A DNA stretch of 8,675 nt from an uncultured Acetatifactor sp. (GCA_910587755.1 CAJUNZ010000107.1:1-8675), one strand, 5' to 3'. Counted from the first letter of the stretch, positions 1-5,882 are shown. Made by a program: numbers and translations. The notes: a model not told the origin generated them from the letters alone.

Positions 1-2
1 GC

Positions 3-560
3 TACTCTGGTGTGTGGAGAGAGAAAGGGGAAGCAGGAGCCGGAGCTGGAGAAGTAGTGGGAAGGGACATGGGCTACTCTGGTGTGCTGGGAGAGAGAGG
101 GGGAGCAGGAGCCGGGGATGTAGTGGAAACCGGCCTGGGCTTTTCTGGTGTGTGGAGAGAGAAAGGGGAAGCAGAAGCCATGGGTTCTCCGGGGATGGGC
201 CTGGGCTTCTCCGGTGTACAGGCACAGGAAGTGGAAGGAGGGATAATGGGTGCTTCGGGCCAGGGCTGCTTTGGTGTGTTGGGCCAGGGAGCAGAAACAG
301 GTGGAACTTCGGGAATAGGCAGGGGTTTTCCCCCTGTACAGGGAAAGAAAGATGAGGGGGAAGTCATAGGTTTCTCCGGGGGACAGGTAGAGGAAGCAGG
401 GCCAGGCGGAGCTTCGAGAATAGGCATGGGTTTTTCCGGTGCGCAGGGAGAGAAAGCAGAAGGAGGAGTGGGTGCCCAGGGAATGGGCCTGGACTTCTTC
501 AGTGCGCGGGAAGAAGCAGGAGGCGTGGGAGTTACGGGAATGAGAAGGGACTTTGCACAG
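3..560 (+). repeat. Degenerate tandem repeats coding F/Y-S-G-V...G units
   Basis: Ten units begin with an aromatic residue at nt 3, 75, 141, 207, 270, 327, 372, 432, 495 and 552. The spacings are 72, 66, 66, 63, 57, 45, 60, 63 and 57 bp, always a multiple of three, so the frame is kept. The first units are the closest to each other: a 30-bp stretch at 6-35 is repeated exactly at 144-173. Units decay toward the 3' side, losing the S-G-V core. The array probably continues left of the window. Confidence 0.8.
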
Positions 561-1160
561 TATCAGGAGAGGGAGGCAGGGTATGAAAAAGTGCTGGGCA
601 TGACTTCTCTGCGCGACAGTGACGAGAGACAAGTGACAGATTGGGAGGTAGAGGGAGGCCGGATGGAAAGAAAAAGGGAGAAGCAGGAAGGGGACAGAAG
701 AGGGAATCGGCCAGGGGACAAGAAAGTGAACTGGATGGAGGAAAAGAAGGGAAGCCGCCCAGGCGACAGGAGGAGCGGAGGAAAGCAGCAGGAGAAGGCT
801 GTCAGGCTTCTGGAGGATAAATGGGAGCAGCTATGGGCCACTTATCCTCATATCCGTCCTTTTCAGGATGGAAGGGAGTATCTCTCCATTGAACCTTCGG
901 ACTTTGTGCTGTTCCCTGCGGCTTCCTACCGGGCGGTGAACAACAGCTTTCTACTTCACGGCTATTACAATTACCACCATCTGCTTCTGGTGCGGCTGGA
1001 GAAGAAAGGAGAAGTGCTTTATTACATTGGCGTGCCGGGAAATTTCTTTGAGAGGGAGAAACAAGTGGCCATCATGTTCGGATTTGAGAGTTTTGAATGT
1101 GCGGAGGAGCCTGCCCAGGCGGGCGACTTTGGCTATTATATGATGAGGACACAGCTGTAG
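3..1160 (+). CDS. 3' part of a repetitive Gly/Glu-rich protein with a conserved C-terminal domain (DUF6128-like), 5' truncated by the window edge
   Basis: The reading frame is open from the first bases of the window to TAG at 1158-1160, and the repeat unit is already under way at position 3, so the true start lies upstream. About 185 residues consist of imperfect repeats beginning F/Y-S-G-V and ending G-x-G. A charged Lys/Arg/Glu/Asp-rich linker follows (about nt 600-810). The last ~115 residues (about 810-1157) form a normal globular domain rich in Tyr, Phe and His, including the string HGYYNYHHLLLVRLEKKG and the segment YYIGVPGNFFEREKQVA. That tail resembles the C-terminal domain of uncharacterised Lachnospiraceae proteins often labelled DUF6128; this is from memory and was not searched. 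No membrane segment or signal peptide is visible in the part present. Function is unknown. The gene converges on the radical SAM gene with a 10-bp gap and no obvious terminator between them. Confidence 0.8.
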   Translation, partial: YSGVWREKGEAGAGAGEVVGRDMGYSGVLGERGGAGAGDVVETGLGFSGVWREKGEAEAMGSPGMGLGFSGVQAQEVEGGIMGASGQGCFGVLGQGAETGGTSGIGRGFPPVQGKKDEGEVIGFSGGQVEEAGPGGASRIGMGFSGAQGEKAEGGVGAQGMGLDFFSAREEAGGVGVTGMRRDFAQYQEREAGYEKVLGMTSLRDSDERQVTDWEVEGGRMERKREKQEGDRRGNRPGDKKVNWMEEKKGSRPGDRRSGGKQQEKAVRLLEDKWEQLWATYPHIRPFQDGREYLSIEPSDFVLFPAASYRAVNNSFLLHGYYNYHHLLLVRLEKKGEVLYYIGVPGNFFEREKQVAIMFGFESFECAEEPAQAGDFGYYMMRTQL

Positions 1161-1170
1161 CAGTCAATTT

Positions 1171-2109
1171 CTACAGCCCTTCCCCGTCAAAGGCCGGGAT
1201 AAAGCTTTCGGATACTGTGCCGCCGTCCTGCTGGAACCCCCTTTCGATCCCTATCCGGTCCGCGAAGTCCAGAACGCGCTGATACTGTGACATGGGGACA
1301 GGCTGCTTCAGAGCGGCCAGTTCCGGTATGGAAGACCGGAGCACTGGCGGCATGGGAGTGTACTGGTTCATGATACTGATATAGATATCGCTGCCGTAAG
1401 TGCTGTGGAGATACCGCAGGATCCGCTTGGAATCGCCTCCCTGGCCGGGAAGCAGCATATGGCGCACAATGACCCCTTTCTTCAGCAGGCCCTTTTCCGG
1501 ATCCAGCACTGGAGGTCCTGCCTGGCGGAACATCTCGGCAATGGCCTCAGTGGCTTTTTCAAAGTAATCCGGGGCCCTGGAGTATGCGGAGGACAGCAGG
1601 GGGGAATGGTATTTCAGATCCGGCAGAAAGATATCTGCCAGCCCTTCCAGCAGTCTCAGGGAGGAGACTTCCTCATAGCCGGAACTGTTGTACACAACGG
1701 GAACGGACAGGCCCTGGTTTTTTGCGGCTTTAAGGGCCAGACAGATCTGGGGAAGAAAATGCCCTCCGGTGACAAGATTGATGTTTGCGGCTCCTTTGGC
1801 CTGCAGCTCCAGGAAAATCTCTGTCAGGCGCTCCAGGGACAGAGCGCGTCCTGCGTCTCCCATGGATATGTCATAGTTCTGGCAGTACACACATTTCAGA
1901 CTGCAGCCGCAGAAAAAGACAGCCCCGGATCCTTCCCTGGGGCAGATACAGGGTTCTTCCCAGAAATGCAGCGCGGCCCTGGCAGCTTTTATTTCCGCCC
2001 CCTGGCCGCAGAATCCCTTTTCCCCTGCCAGACGGTTCACATGGCATCTGCGGGGACAGAGGGTGCAGTCTCTCATATATTCGTTCAACTTATCCAAATT
2101 CAGTTCCAT
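1171..2109 (-). CDS. pflX: PflX-type radical SAM protein (pyruvate formate-lyase activating enzyme related)
   Basis: This 312-residue protein carries the radical SAM signature C69-x3-C73-x2-C76 (CSLKCVYC), which binds a 4Fe-4S cluster and S-adenosylmethionine. A downstream TGGH segment fits the glycine motif that contacts SAM. An N-terminal cysteine set, C15-x2-C18-x3-C22 with C34 in a GFCG context, and a CICPREG segment match the COG1313/PflX group. That group is related to glycyl-radical activating enzymes, but its substrate is not known to me. No glycyl radical enzyme gene lies nearby to suggest a partner. I chose the ATG at 2109 because GGGAGG lies 4 nt upstream. An in-frame ATG at 2175 would add 22 residues, has no such site and would run into the SRP RNA. 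The gene ends 10 bp from the convergent repeat-protein gene. It may be read from the SRP RNA promoter, since no convincing terminator separates them. Confidence 0.9.
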   Translation of the reverse strand: MELNLDKLNEYMRDCTLCPRRCHVNRLAGEKGFCGQGAEIKAARAALHFWEEPCICPREGSGAVFFCGCSLKCVYCQNYDISMGDAGRALSLERLTEIFLELQAKGAANINLVTGGHFLPQICLALKAAKNQGLSVPVVYNSSGYEEVSSLRLLEGLADIFLPDLKYHSPLLSSAYSRAPDYFEKATEAIAEMFRQAGPPVLDPEKGLLKKGVIVRHMLLPGQGGDSKRILRYLHSTYGSDIYISIMNQYTPMPPVLRSSIPELAALKQPVPMSQYQRVLDFADRIGIERGFQQDGGTVSESFIPAFDGEGL

Positions 2110-2113
2110 AATG

Positions 2114-2119
2114 CCTCCC
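2114..2119 (-). promoter_or_regulatory. Ribosome binding site deciding the pflX start
   Basis: On the minus strand GGGAGG is followed by CATT and then ATG at 2109. This supports the shorter 312-residue product over the longer frame that begins at 2175. Confidence 0.75.
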
Positions 2120-2164
2120 GGTGCTCTTTTTGGGCATACAAAGGCCGCACACCCAAAGCCTGGA

Positions 2165-2270
2165 TACAGCTCCACCCGGCTGCCTTACGGCACATGAAAG
2201 GTTCTGCTTAGTGCTGCTTTGTTCCCAACCTGACACGGTTCGCAGATTCTCATTGCGCAAGACCGAATTT
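2165..2270 (-). ncRNA. ffs: Small bacterial signal recognition particle RNA (4.5S / SRP RNA)
   Basis: The minus strand carries the SRP helix 8 core: GUCAGG (2234-2229), then UUG, a GGAA tetraloop (2225-2222), CAA, and AGCAGC (2218-2213). This is the site bound by Ffh. The flanks pair as the long SRP helix: CUUGCG (2261-2256) with CGUAAG (2189-2184), and AUGAGA (2253-2248) with UUUCAU (2199-2194). A strong promoter lies just upstream at 2308-2336. The RNA acts with Ffh to target nascent membrane and secreted proteins to FtsY and the Sec translocon. Placement beside tadA is familiar in Clostridia. The ends given are approximate: the predicted transcription start is near 2301, so 5' processing or a longer form is possible. 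The closing base pairs at the 3' end are weak and I could not fix the last base. Confidence 0.88.
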
Positions 2271-2307
2271 CATCACTGCACCGGACTTTGAAATGTACGG
2301 CTATTTT

Positions 2308-2336
2308 AGTGTAGCTGTTTTCAGAGGATTTGTCAA
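2308..2336 (-). promoter_or_regulatory. Sigma-A-type promoter for the SRP RNA
   Basis: On the minus strand the -35 is a perfect TTGACA (plus 2331-2336). A 17-bp spacer separates it from TACACT (plus 2308-2313), four of six matches to the -10 consensus. The predicted start is near 2301, upstream of the SRP RNA body. It may also feed pflX. Confidence 0.75.
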
Positions 2337-2364
2337 GATGTTTATGGCGCGGCGGCTGTTTTTT

Positions 2365-2373
2365 TGGTATACT
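2365..2373 (+). promoter_or_regulatory. Candidate extended -10 promoter for tadA-ldhA
   Basis: TGGTATACT has the TG-n extension followed by TATACT (five of six -10 matches). The -35 region at the expected distance (about 2345-2350) is poor, which extended -10 promoters can tolerate. The start would be near 2380, giving a leader of about 137 nt before tadA. It points away from the SRP RNA promoter. Confidence 0.45.
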
Positions 2374-2415
2374 GTCCTTGGAGAGCCGTACAGCGGCCCT
2401 GGAAAAATTGTTTTC

Positions 2416-2427
2416 CTGTCCGGACAG
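2416..2427. repeat. Perfect 12-bp palindrome CTGTCCGGACAG in the tadA leader
   Basis: The palindrome is exact. Single half-sites CTGTCC at 2372-2377, just after the candidate -10, and GGACAG at 2483-2488 flank it. It could be an operator or an RNA stem; nothing in the sequence decides between these. Confidence 0.5.
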
Positions 2428-2500
2428 AAGATGGCTGTGTTTCTGCCAGGTCAAAGCGGATGGTTTCAGTTGTTTTTTGTTTGGACAGAGGCGGGGAAGA

Positions 2501-2508
2501 AGGAGAGG
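2501..2508 (+). promoter_or_regulatory. Ribosome binding site supporting the tadA start at 2517
   Basis: AGGAGAGG lies 8 nt before the ATG at 2517. The longer in-frame start at 2364 has no comparable site. Confidence 0.65.
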
Positions 2509-2516
2509 GCAGGAAA

Positions 2517-3014
2517 ATGGCTGCTGTGAAGAGTGTCCATGAAAAATACATGGGAGAAGCATTAAAACAGGCGAAGAAGGCCTTTGCCCTGGGGGAAGTG
2601 CCAATCGGCTGTGTTATTGTCCATCAGGGAAAGATCATCGGCAGGGGTTATAATCGGCGCAACACTGACAAGAACACCCTGGCCCATGCGGAGATCACCG
2701 CCATCAAAAAGGCCAGCAAGTACATTGGAGACTGGCGCCTGGAGGAATGCACCATTTACATTACCCTGGAACCCTGCCAGATGTGCGCAGGAGCCATCAT
2801 TCAGGCCCGCATTCCGGAGGTGGTTATGGGCTGTATGAATCCCAAGGCGGGCTGCGGCGGTTCGGTGCTGAATATATTGGAGATGCCCCAGTTCAACCAC
2901 CAGGCTCTAGTGACCAGAGGCATTATGGAGCAGGAGTGCAGTACGCTGCTGAAAACATTTTTTGCGGATCTGCGGGAACGCAATAAAATGGAGAAGGAAA
3001 AGCGTTCTGTATGA
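2517..3014 (+). CDS. tadA: tRNA-specific adenosine deaminase TadA
   Basis: TadA converts A34 to inosine in the anticodon of tRNA-Arg(ACG), an essential step for decoding CGN codons, and acts in the cytoplasm as a homodimer. The 165-residue product has the zinc deaminase motifs HAE (H57, E59) and PCxxC (C87, C90), the same numbering as in E. coli TadA. H57, C87 and C90 bind zinc and E59 is the proton shuttle. The GEVPIG segment (26-31) and a Lys/Arg-rich C-terminal helix are typical. I chose the ATG at 2517 because a purine-rich AGGAGAGG lies at 2501-2508. The frame stays open upstream to 2364, but those residues have no TadA similarity and overlap the promoter region. ldhA follows after 51 bp on the same strand, so the two are probably cotranscribed. 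Confidence 0.96.
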   Translation: MAAVKSVHEKYMGEALKQAKKAFALGEVPIGCVIVHQGKIIGRGYNRRNTDKNTLAHAEITAIKKASKYIGDWRLEECTIYITLEPCQMCAGAIIQARIPEVVMGCMNPKAGCGGSVLNILEMPQFNHQALVTRGIMEQECSTLLKTFFADLRERNKMEKEKRSV

Positions 3015-3065
3015 TTTCTTCAGAAAAAGCAATAATAGTTTTAAAAGAGGAAATGAGGTAAACTT

Positions 3066-4055
3066 ATGAAGATTTTATTTTATGACACCAAGAGTTACGA
3101 CAGGGACAGCTTTCAGCAGGTTTTGAAGGAGTACCCGGATCTGGTGATAGAGTACACAAAATCCGACCTGGATCCCCGGACGGCATCCCTGGCCCAGGGG
3201 TTTGACGCCGTGTGCGCCTTTGTGAGCTCCGATATCGGCACCCGGACTGTAGATATCCTTCACCAGAAGGGGGTAAAATTGATTTTGATGCGCTGTGCAG
3301 GCTTCAACAATGTGGACCTGGATACGGCCAGAAAACATGGTATCCGTGTCATGCGTGTGCCCGGCTATTCTCCGGAGGCTGTTGCGGAACATGCCATGGC
3401 AATGGCCCTGGCCTGCAACCGGCGGCTGTATAAAGCCTACAACAAGGTCAGGGAAAATGACTTCAGTTTAAGCGGCCTGATGGGATTTAATTTCTATGAG
3501 AAGACGGCGGGAATCATTGGAACGGGTAAAATCGGAGCTGCCATGTGCCGGATCTGCCGGGGATTTGGCATGAAAGTCATCGCCTATGATGTGTATCAGA
3601 ACGATGCCCTGAAGGAATTTGTGGAATATGTCTCTCTGGAAAAACTGCTTGCGGACAGCGATCTGATTTCCCTGCACTGTCCTCTGATGGATTCCACCTA
3701 TCATCTGATTCATATTGATACCATCCGGCAGATGAAGGACGGGGTCATTCTGGTAAATACTTCCCGGGGGGCTCTGGTGAAGACTAATGATCTTATAGAG
3801 GGAATCCGTATGCACAAATTTGCCGGTGTGGGCCTGGATGTCTACGAGGAGGAGACAAACAATGTCTATGAAGACCGCTCGGACGAGATTCTGGAGCACT
3901 CTACCACCGCAAGGCTTCTGTCCTTCCCTAATGTGATGATCACTTCCCATCAGGGATTCTTTACCCGGGAGGCCCTGGAAGCTATTGCCTCCACCACTCT
4001 GGAAAATGCCATGGACTTCCAGCAGGAGAAGGCAAGCCCCAATGATGTAAAGTAA
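3066..4055 (+). CDS. ldhA: D-lactate dehydrogenase (NAD-dependent D-2-hydroxyacid dehydrogenase)
   Basis: This enzyme reduces pyruvate to D-lactate with NADH, reoxidising NADH during fermentation. At 329 residues it is the length of E. coli LdhA and follows it closely along the whole chain, for example MRCAGFNNVDLD at 75-86, SPEAVAEHAM at 102-111 and the near C-terminal SPNDV. The nucleotide-binding loop is GTGKIG (152-157). The catalytic set is R234 in NTSRGALV, E263 in DVYEEE and H295 in SHQGF, each one off the numbering of Lactobacillus D-LDH. The start has GAGG at 3055-3058, seven bases upstream. The gene lies 51 bp after tadA and is closed by a strong terminator. A related 2-hydroxyacid dehydrogenase with another substrate, such as 2-ketoisocaproate, cannot be ruled out, but the full-length match to LdhA favours lactate. 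Confidence 0.92.
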   Translation: MKILFYDTKSYDRDSFQQVLKEYPDLVIEYTKSDLDPRTASLAQGFDAVCAFVSSDIGTRTVDILHQKGVKLILMRCAGFNNVDLDTARKHGIRVMRVPGYSPEAVAEHAMAMALACNRRLYKAYNKVRENDFSLSGLMGFNFYEKTAGIIGTGKIGAAMCRICRGFGMKVIAYDVYQNDALKEFVEYVSLEKLLADSDLISLHCPLMDSTYHLIHIDTIRQMKDGVILVNTSRGALVKTNDLIEGIRMHKFAGVGLDVYEEETNNVYEDRSDEILEHSTTARLLSFPNVMITSHQGFFTREALEAIASTTLENAMDFQQEKASPNDVK

Positions 4056-4072
4056 AATACAGCACCTTTCTA

Positions 4073-4104
4073 AAAAACCACAGCAGGTTCCGGCTGTGGT
4101 TTTT
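4073..4104 (+). terminator. Rho-independent terminator after ldhA
   Basis: AAAAACCACAGC (4073-4084) pairs with GCTGTGGTTTTT (4093-4104): 12 bp around an 8-nt loop, ending in a run of T. It lies 17 bp past the ldhA stop. The A-run on the left arm could also let it serve the minus strand, where the LytTR transcript arrives. Confidence 0.9.
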
Positions 4105-4238
4105 AAATGTCGTGGCTGTAATATGACAAACCGCTGCAGCGACAGGGCTATTCCTCATTCTGGCCGGTGGAGCCTGTTGGAACAGGAACGGCGCTGAAGG
4201 GTCTGGGGTGTGAATCTTATTTTTAAATCTGGTCTATG

Positions 4239-4964
4239 TTAATTTCTGCAGTTTATTTTCTGCAGATGTTCCAGATAGGCTTCTTTAAATAAAGCTGTCT
4301 TACTTCGGCTTATGTACAGCATCTTTTCATTCTTCATAACCAGAGCATTGCCTGGGCCCACACTCTTGACGGCATGCATGTTGATCAGATATGAGGAACT
4401 GATTCTGAAAAATCCTTTTTCTGAAAGTAAATCTTCCATTGTTCCAAGTGTTTCCCGACATTTGTACACTGTATCCGCACAGTGCAGTGAAAAATAGTTA
4501 TCGGCAGCTTCGAGATACAGTACATGGTCTAGCATAACATGCATCGGTCCGGCTGTGGTGGAAAAGCAGTAGGAGGCAGGACTATTCAGGCTCTTTATCA
4601 CAGCTTTGCGAAATGCTGTTCTCAGATCCTCTTCCAGGTGGTTTCTGCGTACACAGAGGAAAGGACAGCAGTTGGATAATTCGCACACGAGATGCTCCTG
4701 AGCAGTGATGAGAATAATTTCGGTGTCAGGATTGGCCTCTCGCAGCTGCTGTATCGCTGGGGAGGAACTTTCCTGTCCCGCAGGATCCAGAACGAGAATC
4801 TGTGCATAGCTTTTTTGCAGATGACGCACTGTTTCTGCCAGGGTGGGAAAGATGGAAATATGTATTTCCAGGTTCTCTACAAAAGAAGAACATAAGTGGA
4901 TAAGGCGATCTTTTAATTGGGTTGCATGACTCTCGACATTGTTACATATTGCTAAATTTATCAT
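4239..4964 (-). CDS. LytTR-family response regulator with a degraded receiver domain
   Basis: The protein has 241 residues. Residues 1-~125 resemble an AgrA-type receiver (MINLAICNN start, ILVLD at 56-60, ILIT at 84-87). Residues ~138-238 are a LytTR DNA-binding domain, with VLYLEAADNYFSL, FFRISSSYLINMHAVKSV and MLYISRSK matching its conserved blocks. The receiver is unusual. The acidic pair normally seen after the first strand is N8-N9, and the usual lysine near 106 is replaced by R106-R107. A possible phospho-acceptor D60 remains, followed by PAGQ. This suggests weak or absent phosphorylation, so the protein may be constitutive or controlled by another partner. The start has CTCC/GGAGG at 4972-4976, seven bases upstream, and a good promoter. 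No histidine kinase gene is in the window. It is divergent from the secreted-protein gene and is the best candidate for its regulator. Confidence 0.93.
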   Translation of the reverse strand: MINLAICNNVESHATQLKDRLIHLCSSFVENLEIHISIFPTLAETVRHLQKSYAQILVLDPAGQESSSPAIQQLREANPDTEIILITAQEHLVCELSNCCPFLCVRRNHLEEDLRTAFRKAVIKSLNSPASYCFSTTAGPMHVMLDHVLYLEAADNYFSLHCADTVYKCRETLGTMEDLLSEKGFFRISSSYLINMHAVKSVGPGNALVMKNEKMLYISRSKTALFKEAYLEHLQKINCRN

Positions 4965-5019
4965 TCAAAATCCTCCTTTTCATTTATGGTTTAATTGCTA
5001 ATTATTTCAATATGTAAAC

Positions 5020-5048
5020 ATTATAACTGAAAATATTAGTCTGTGCAA
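5020..5048 (-). promoter_or_regulatory. Promoter for the LytTR regulator gene
   Basis: On the minus strand TTGCAC (plus 5043-5048) is followed after 17 bp by a perfect TATAAT (plus 5020-5025). The predicted start near 5013 gives a leader of about 49 nt ending in AAAGGAGG. The -35 is weak beyond its TTG, so activation is possible. Confidence 0.65.
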
Positions 5049-5068
5049 GCGCTTTTTAGCAATTCTCG

Positions 5069-5086
5069 ACGAAATATTATTTTCGT
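5069..5086. promoter_or_regulatory. 18-bp interrupted palindrome between the divergent promoters (candidate operator)
   Basis: ACGAAA (5069-5074), six bases TATTAT, and TTTCGT (5081-5086) form a symmetric site. It ends 7 bp before the rightward -35 and starts 20 bp beyond the leftward -35, so a bound protein could act on both. LytTR proteins usually prefer direct repeats, so the LytTR protein may not be the one that binds. Confidence 0.5.
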
Positions 5087-5093
5087 TATTTCA

Positions 5094-5122
5094 TTGACAT
5101 AGCTTGGAAAAAGATGTATTCT
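5094..5122 (+). promoter_or_regulatory. Promoter for the secreted-protein gene
   Basis: A perfect TTGACA at 5094-5099 is followed after 17 bp by TATTCT (5117-5122), four of six -10 matches. The start would be near 5129, about 300 nt before the ATG at 5429, leaving a long untranslated leader. Confidence 0.7.
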
Positions 5123-5128
5123 ATAGAG

Positions 5129-5428
5129 TGAAAATAATATTCAAAGGAAATAATTTGGGATAAATGGTAAAAAAATGACGGATTATCCCAGATTTGTGCA
5201 GATAATAGAAGAATATGGTACAATCCTTTTACCATAAATAAACAGCTCATGGAAGATATCGGGAAAGAAAGACAGTCTGCCGGGAGCAGGGATGTCAGGC
5301 ATTCCATTCCTGTATGGCCCCGGCGGAGGGCGCATGGTTGAGGAATAGGGGGAGGTGAAACGGCAGGGCGGCGCAGAGGGTTCCTTACGGATAATTCCAT
5401 GCTGTAATAAAAAAGGAGGAAATGTAAT
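5129..5428 (+). promoter_or_regulatory. Long structured leader of the secreted-protein mRNA
   Basis: These 300 bases contain no gene I can support. The first third is AT-rich and holds two interlocking inverted repeats. TGGGATAA (5156-5163) matches TTATCCCA (5183-5190), and ATGGTAAAA (5164-5172) matches TTTTACCAT (5227-5235). The 5' arm of the second pair lies inside the loop of the first, so the two stems either exclude each other or form a pseudoknot. From about 5275 to 5400 the base composition becomes markedly GC-rich. The leader ends with a strong AGGAGG at 5414-5419, nine bases before the ATG. No known riboswitch class was recognised. Confidence 0.5.
5181..5197 (+). repeat. 17-bp element shared with the second secreted-protein copy (first copy)
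   Basis: GATTATCCCAGATTTGT is identical at 8093-8109. Here it contains the 3' arm of the first leader stem. In both places it precedes a gene start that encodes the same type of signal peptide. Confidence 0.7.
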
Positions 5429-5863
5429 ATGAGCAAGAAAATGAATGGTTTCAAGAGGACTTTGATGGCAGCAGTGTGTGCAGCGTCTGTTATGGCGACA
5501 GCGATTCCTGTGAGCGCGGCGGAGATGGTGGATCCGGCGGTTATTGCGCAGGGGGAGGATTCTATCAGTGTGGCGGCCAGCTGTAGTTGCAAGAAAGAGT
5601 TACTTGCTATGTCAAGGCAGTGTAGCAGAGTTGATGATAATACACACACAGCATATTATACGTTGAAATATGAATGTGCGCATGGGCTTTCTACGGAGTA
5701 TAAGACAATTAATGAAAGTCACAGTTATACTGGATACGTAGATGATAGTCATACGAGTGGGACAACACATTGGTTTTATAAACAATGTGTGTGTGGAAAT
5801 AAAAAAGGGGATCCATTTGATTGTATGGGTTTACTTAATGGAGGTGCTCATGTGAGACCGTAA
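5429..5863 (+). CDS. Small secreted Cys-rich protein of unknown function
   Basis: The product has 144 residues. Residues 1-30 form a clear Sec signal peptide: a basic start with K3, K4, K9 and R10, a hydrophobic core at about 11-27, and VSA at 28-30 as the signal peptidase I site. The predicted mature chain is about 114 residues with seven cysteines (C52, C54, C65, C83, C120, C122, C132). It includes CSCK, ECAHG and QCVCGNKKG segments, which could form disulfides or a small metal knuckle. It is rich in Ser, Thr, Tyr and His and has no other membrane segment. I do not recognise the family. A bacteriocin, a signal protein or a surface factor are all possible and none is shown. The signal-peptide part has GC-rich codons, while the mature part from about 5600 is AT-rich, as if joined from two sources. 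Its start is homologous to the broken copy at 8151. Confidence 0.85.
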   Translation: MSKKMNGFKRTLMAAVCAASVMATAIPVSAAEMVDPAVIAQGEDSISVAASCSCKKELLAMSRQCSRVDDNTHTAYYTLKYECAHGLSTEYKTINESHSYTGYVDDSHTSGTTHWFYKQCVCGNKKGDPFDCMGLLNGGAHVRP

Positions 5864-5882
5864 TTTTTGAATTATTTAGTAG

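Noticed and set aside
74..427. Minus-strand Pro-rich ORF with TPEKPRPI repeats
   Set aside because: It is the mirror of the Gly/Glu repeats. The plus frame stays open for 1150 bp into a convincing globular domain, so the minus reading is a shadow.
2110..2175. Longer pflX start at 2175
   Set aside because: There is no ribosome site, the extra residues do not match the family, and it overlaps the SRP RNA 3' side. The ATG at 2109 has GGGAGG.
2364..2516. Upstream extension of the tadA frame
   Set aside because: The residues are not TadA-like and the region holds the candidate promoter. The ATG at 2517 gives the exact family numbering of the active site.
3468..3950. 160-codon minus-strand ORF inside ldhA
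   Set aside because: It is fully antisense to a strongly conserved gene with intact catalytic residues; a codon shadow.
4173..4186. CCTGTTGGAACAGG palindrome between ldhA and the LytTR gene as a terminator
   Set aside because: The stem is short, with a tiny loop and no T run on either strand.
5249..5341. Possible 30-codon leader ORF in front of the secreted-protein gene
   Set aside because: No Shine-Dalgarno sequence precedes the ATG and the product is an unremarkable charged peptide.
5086..5649. 187-codon minus-strand ORF over the secreted-gene leader
   Set aside because: It covers a predicted promoter, leader and signal peptide on the plus strand, lacks a ribosome site and shows no family features.
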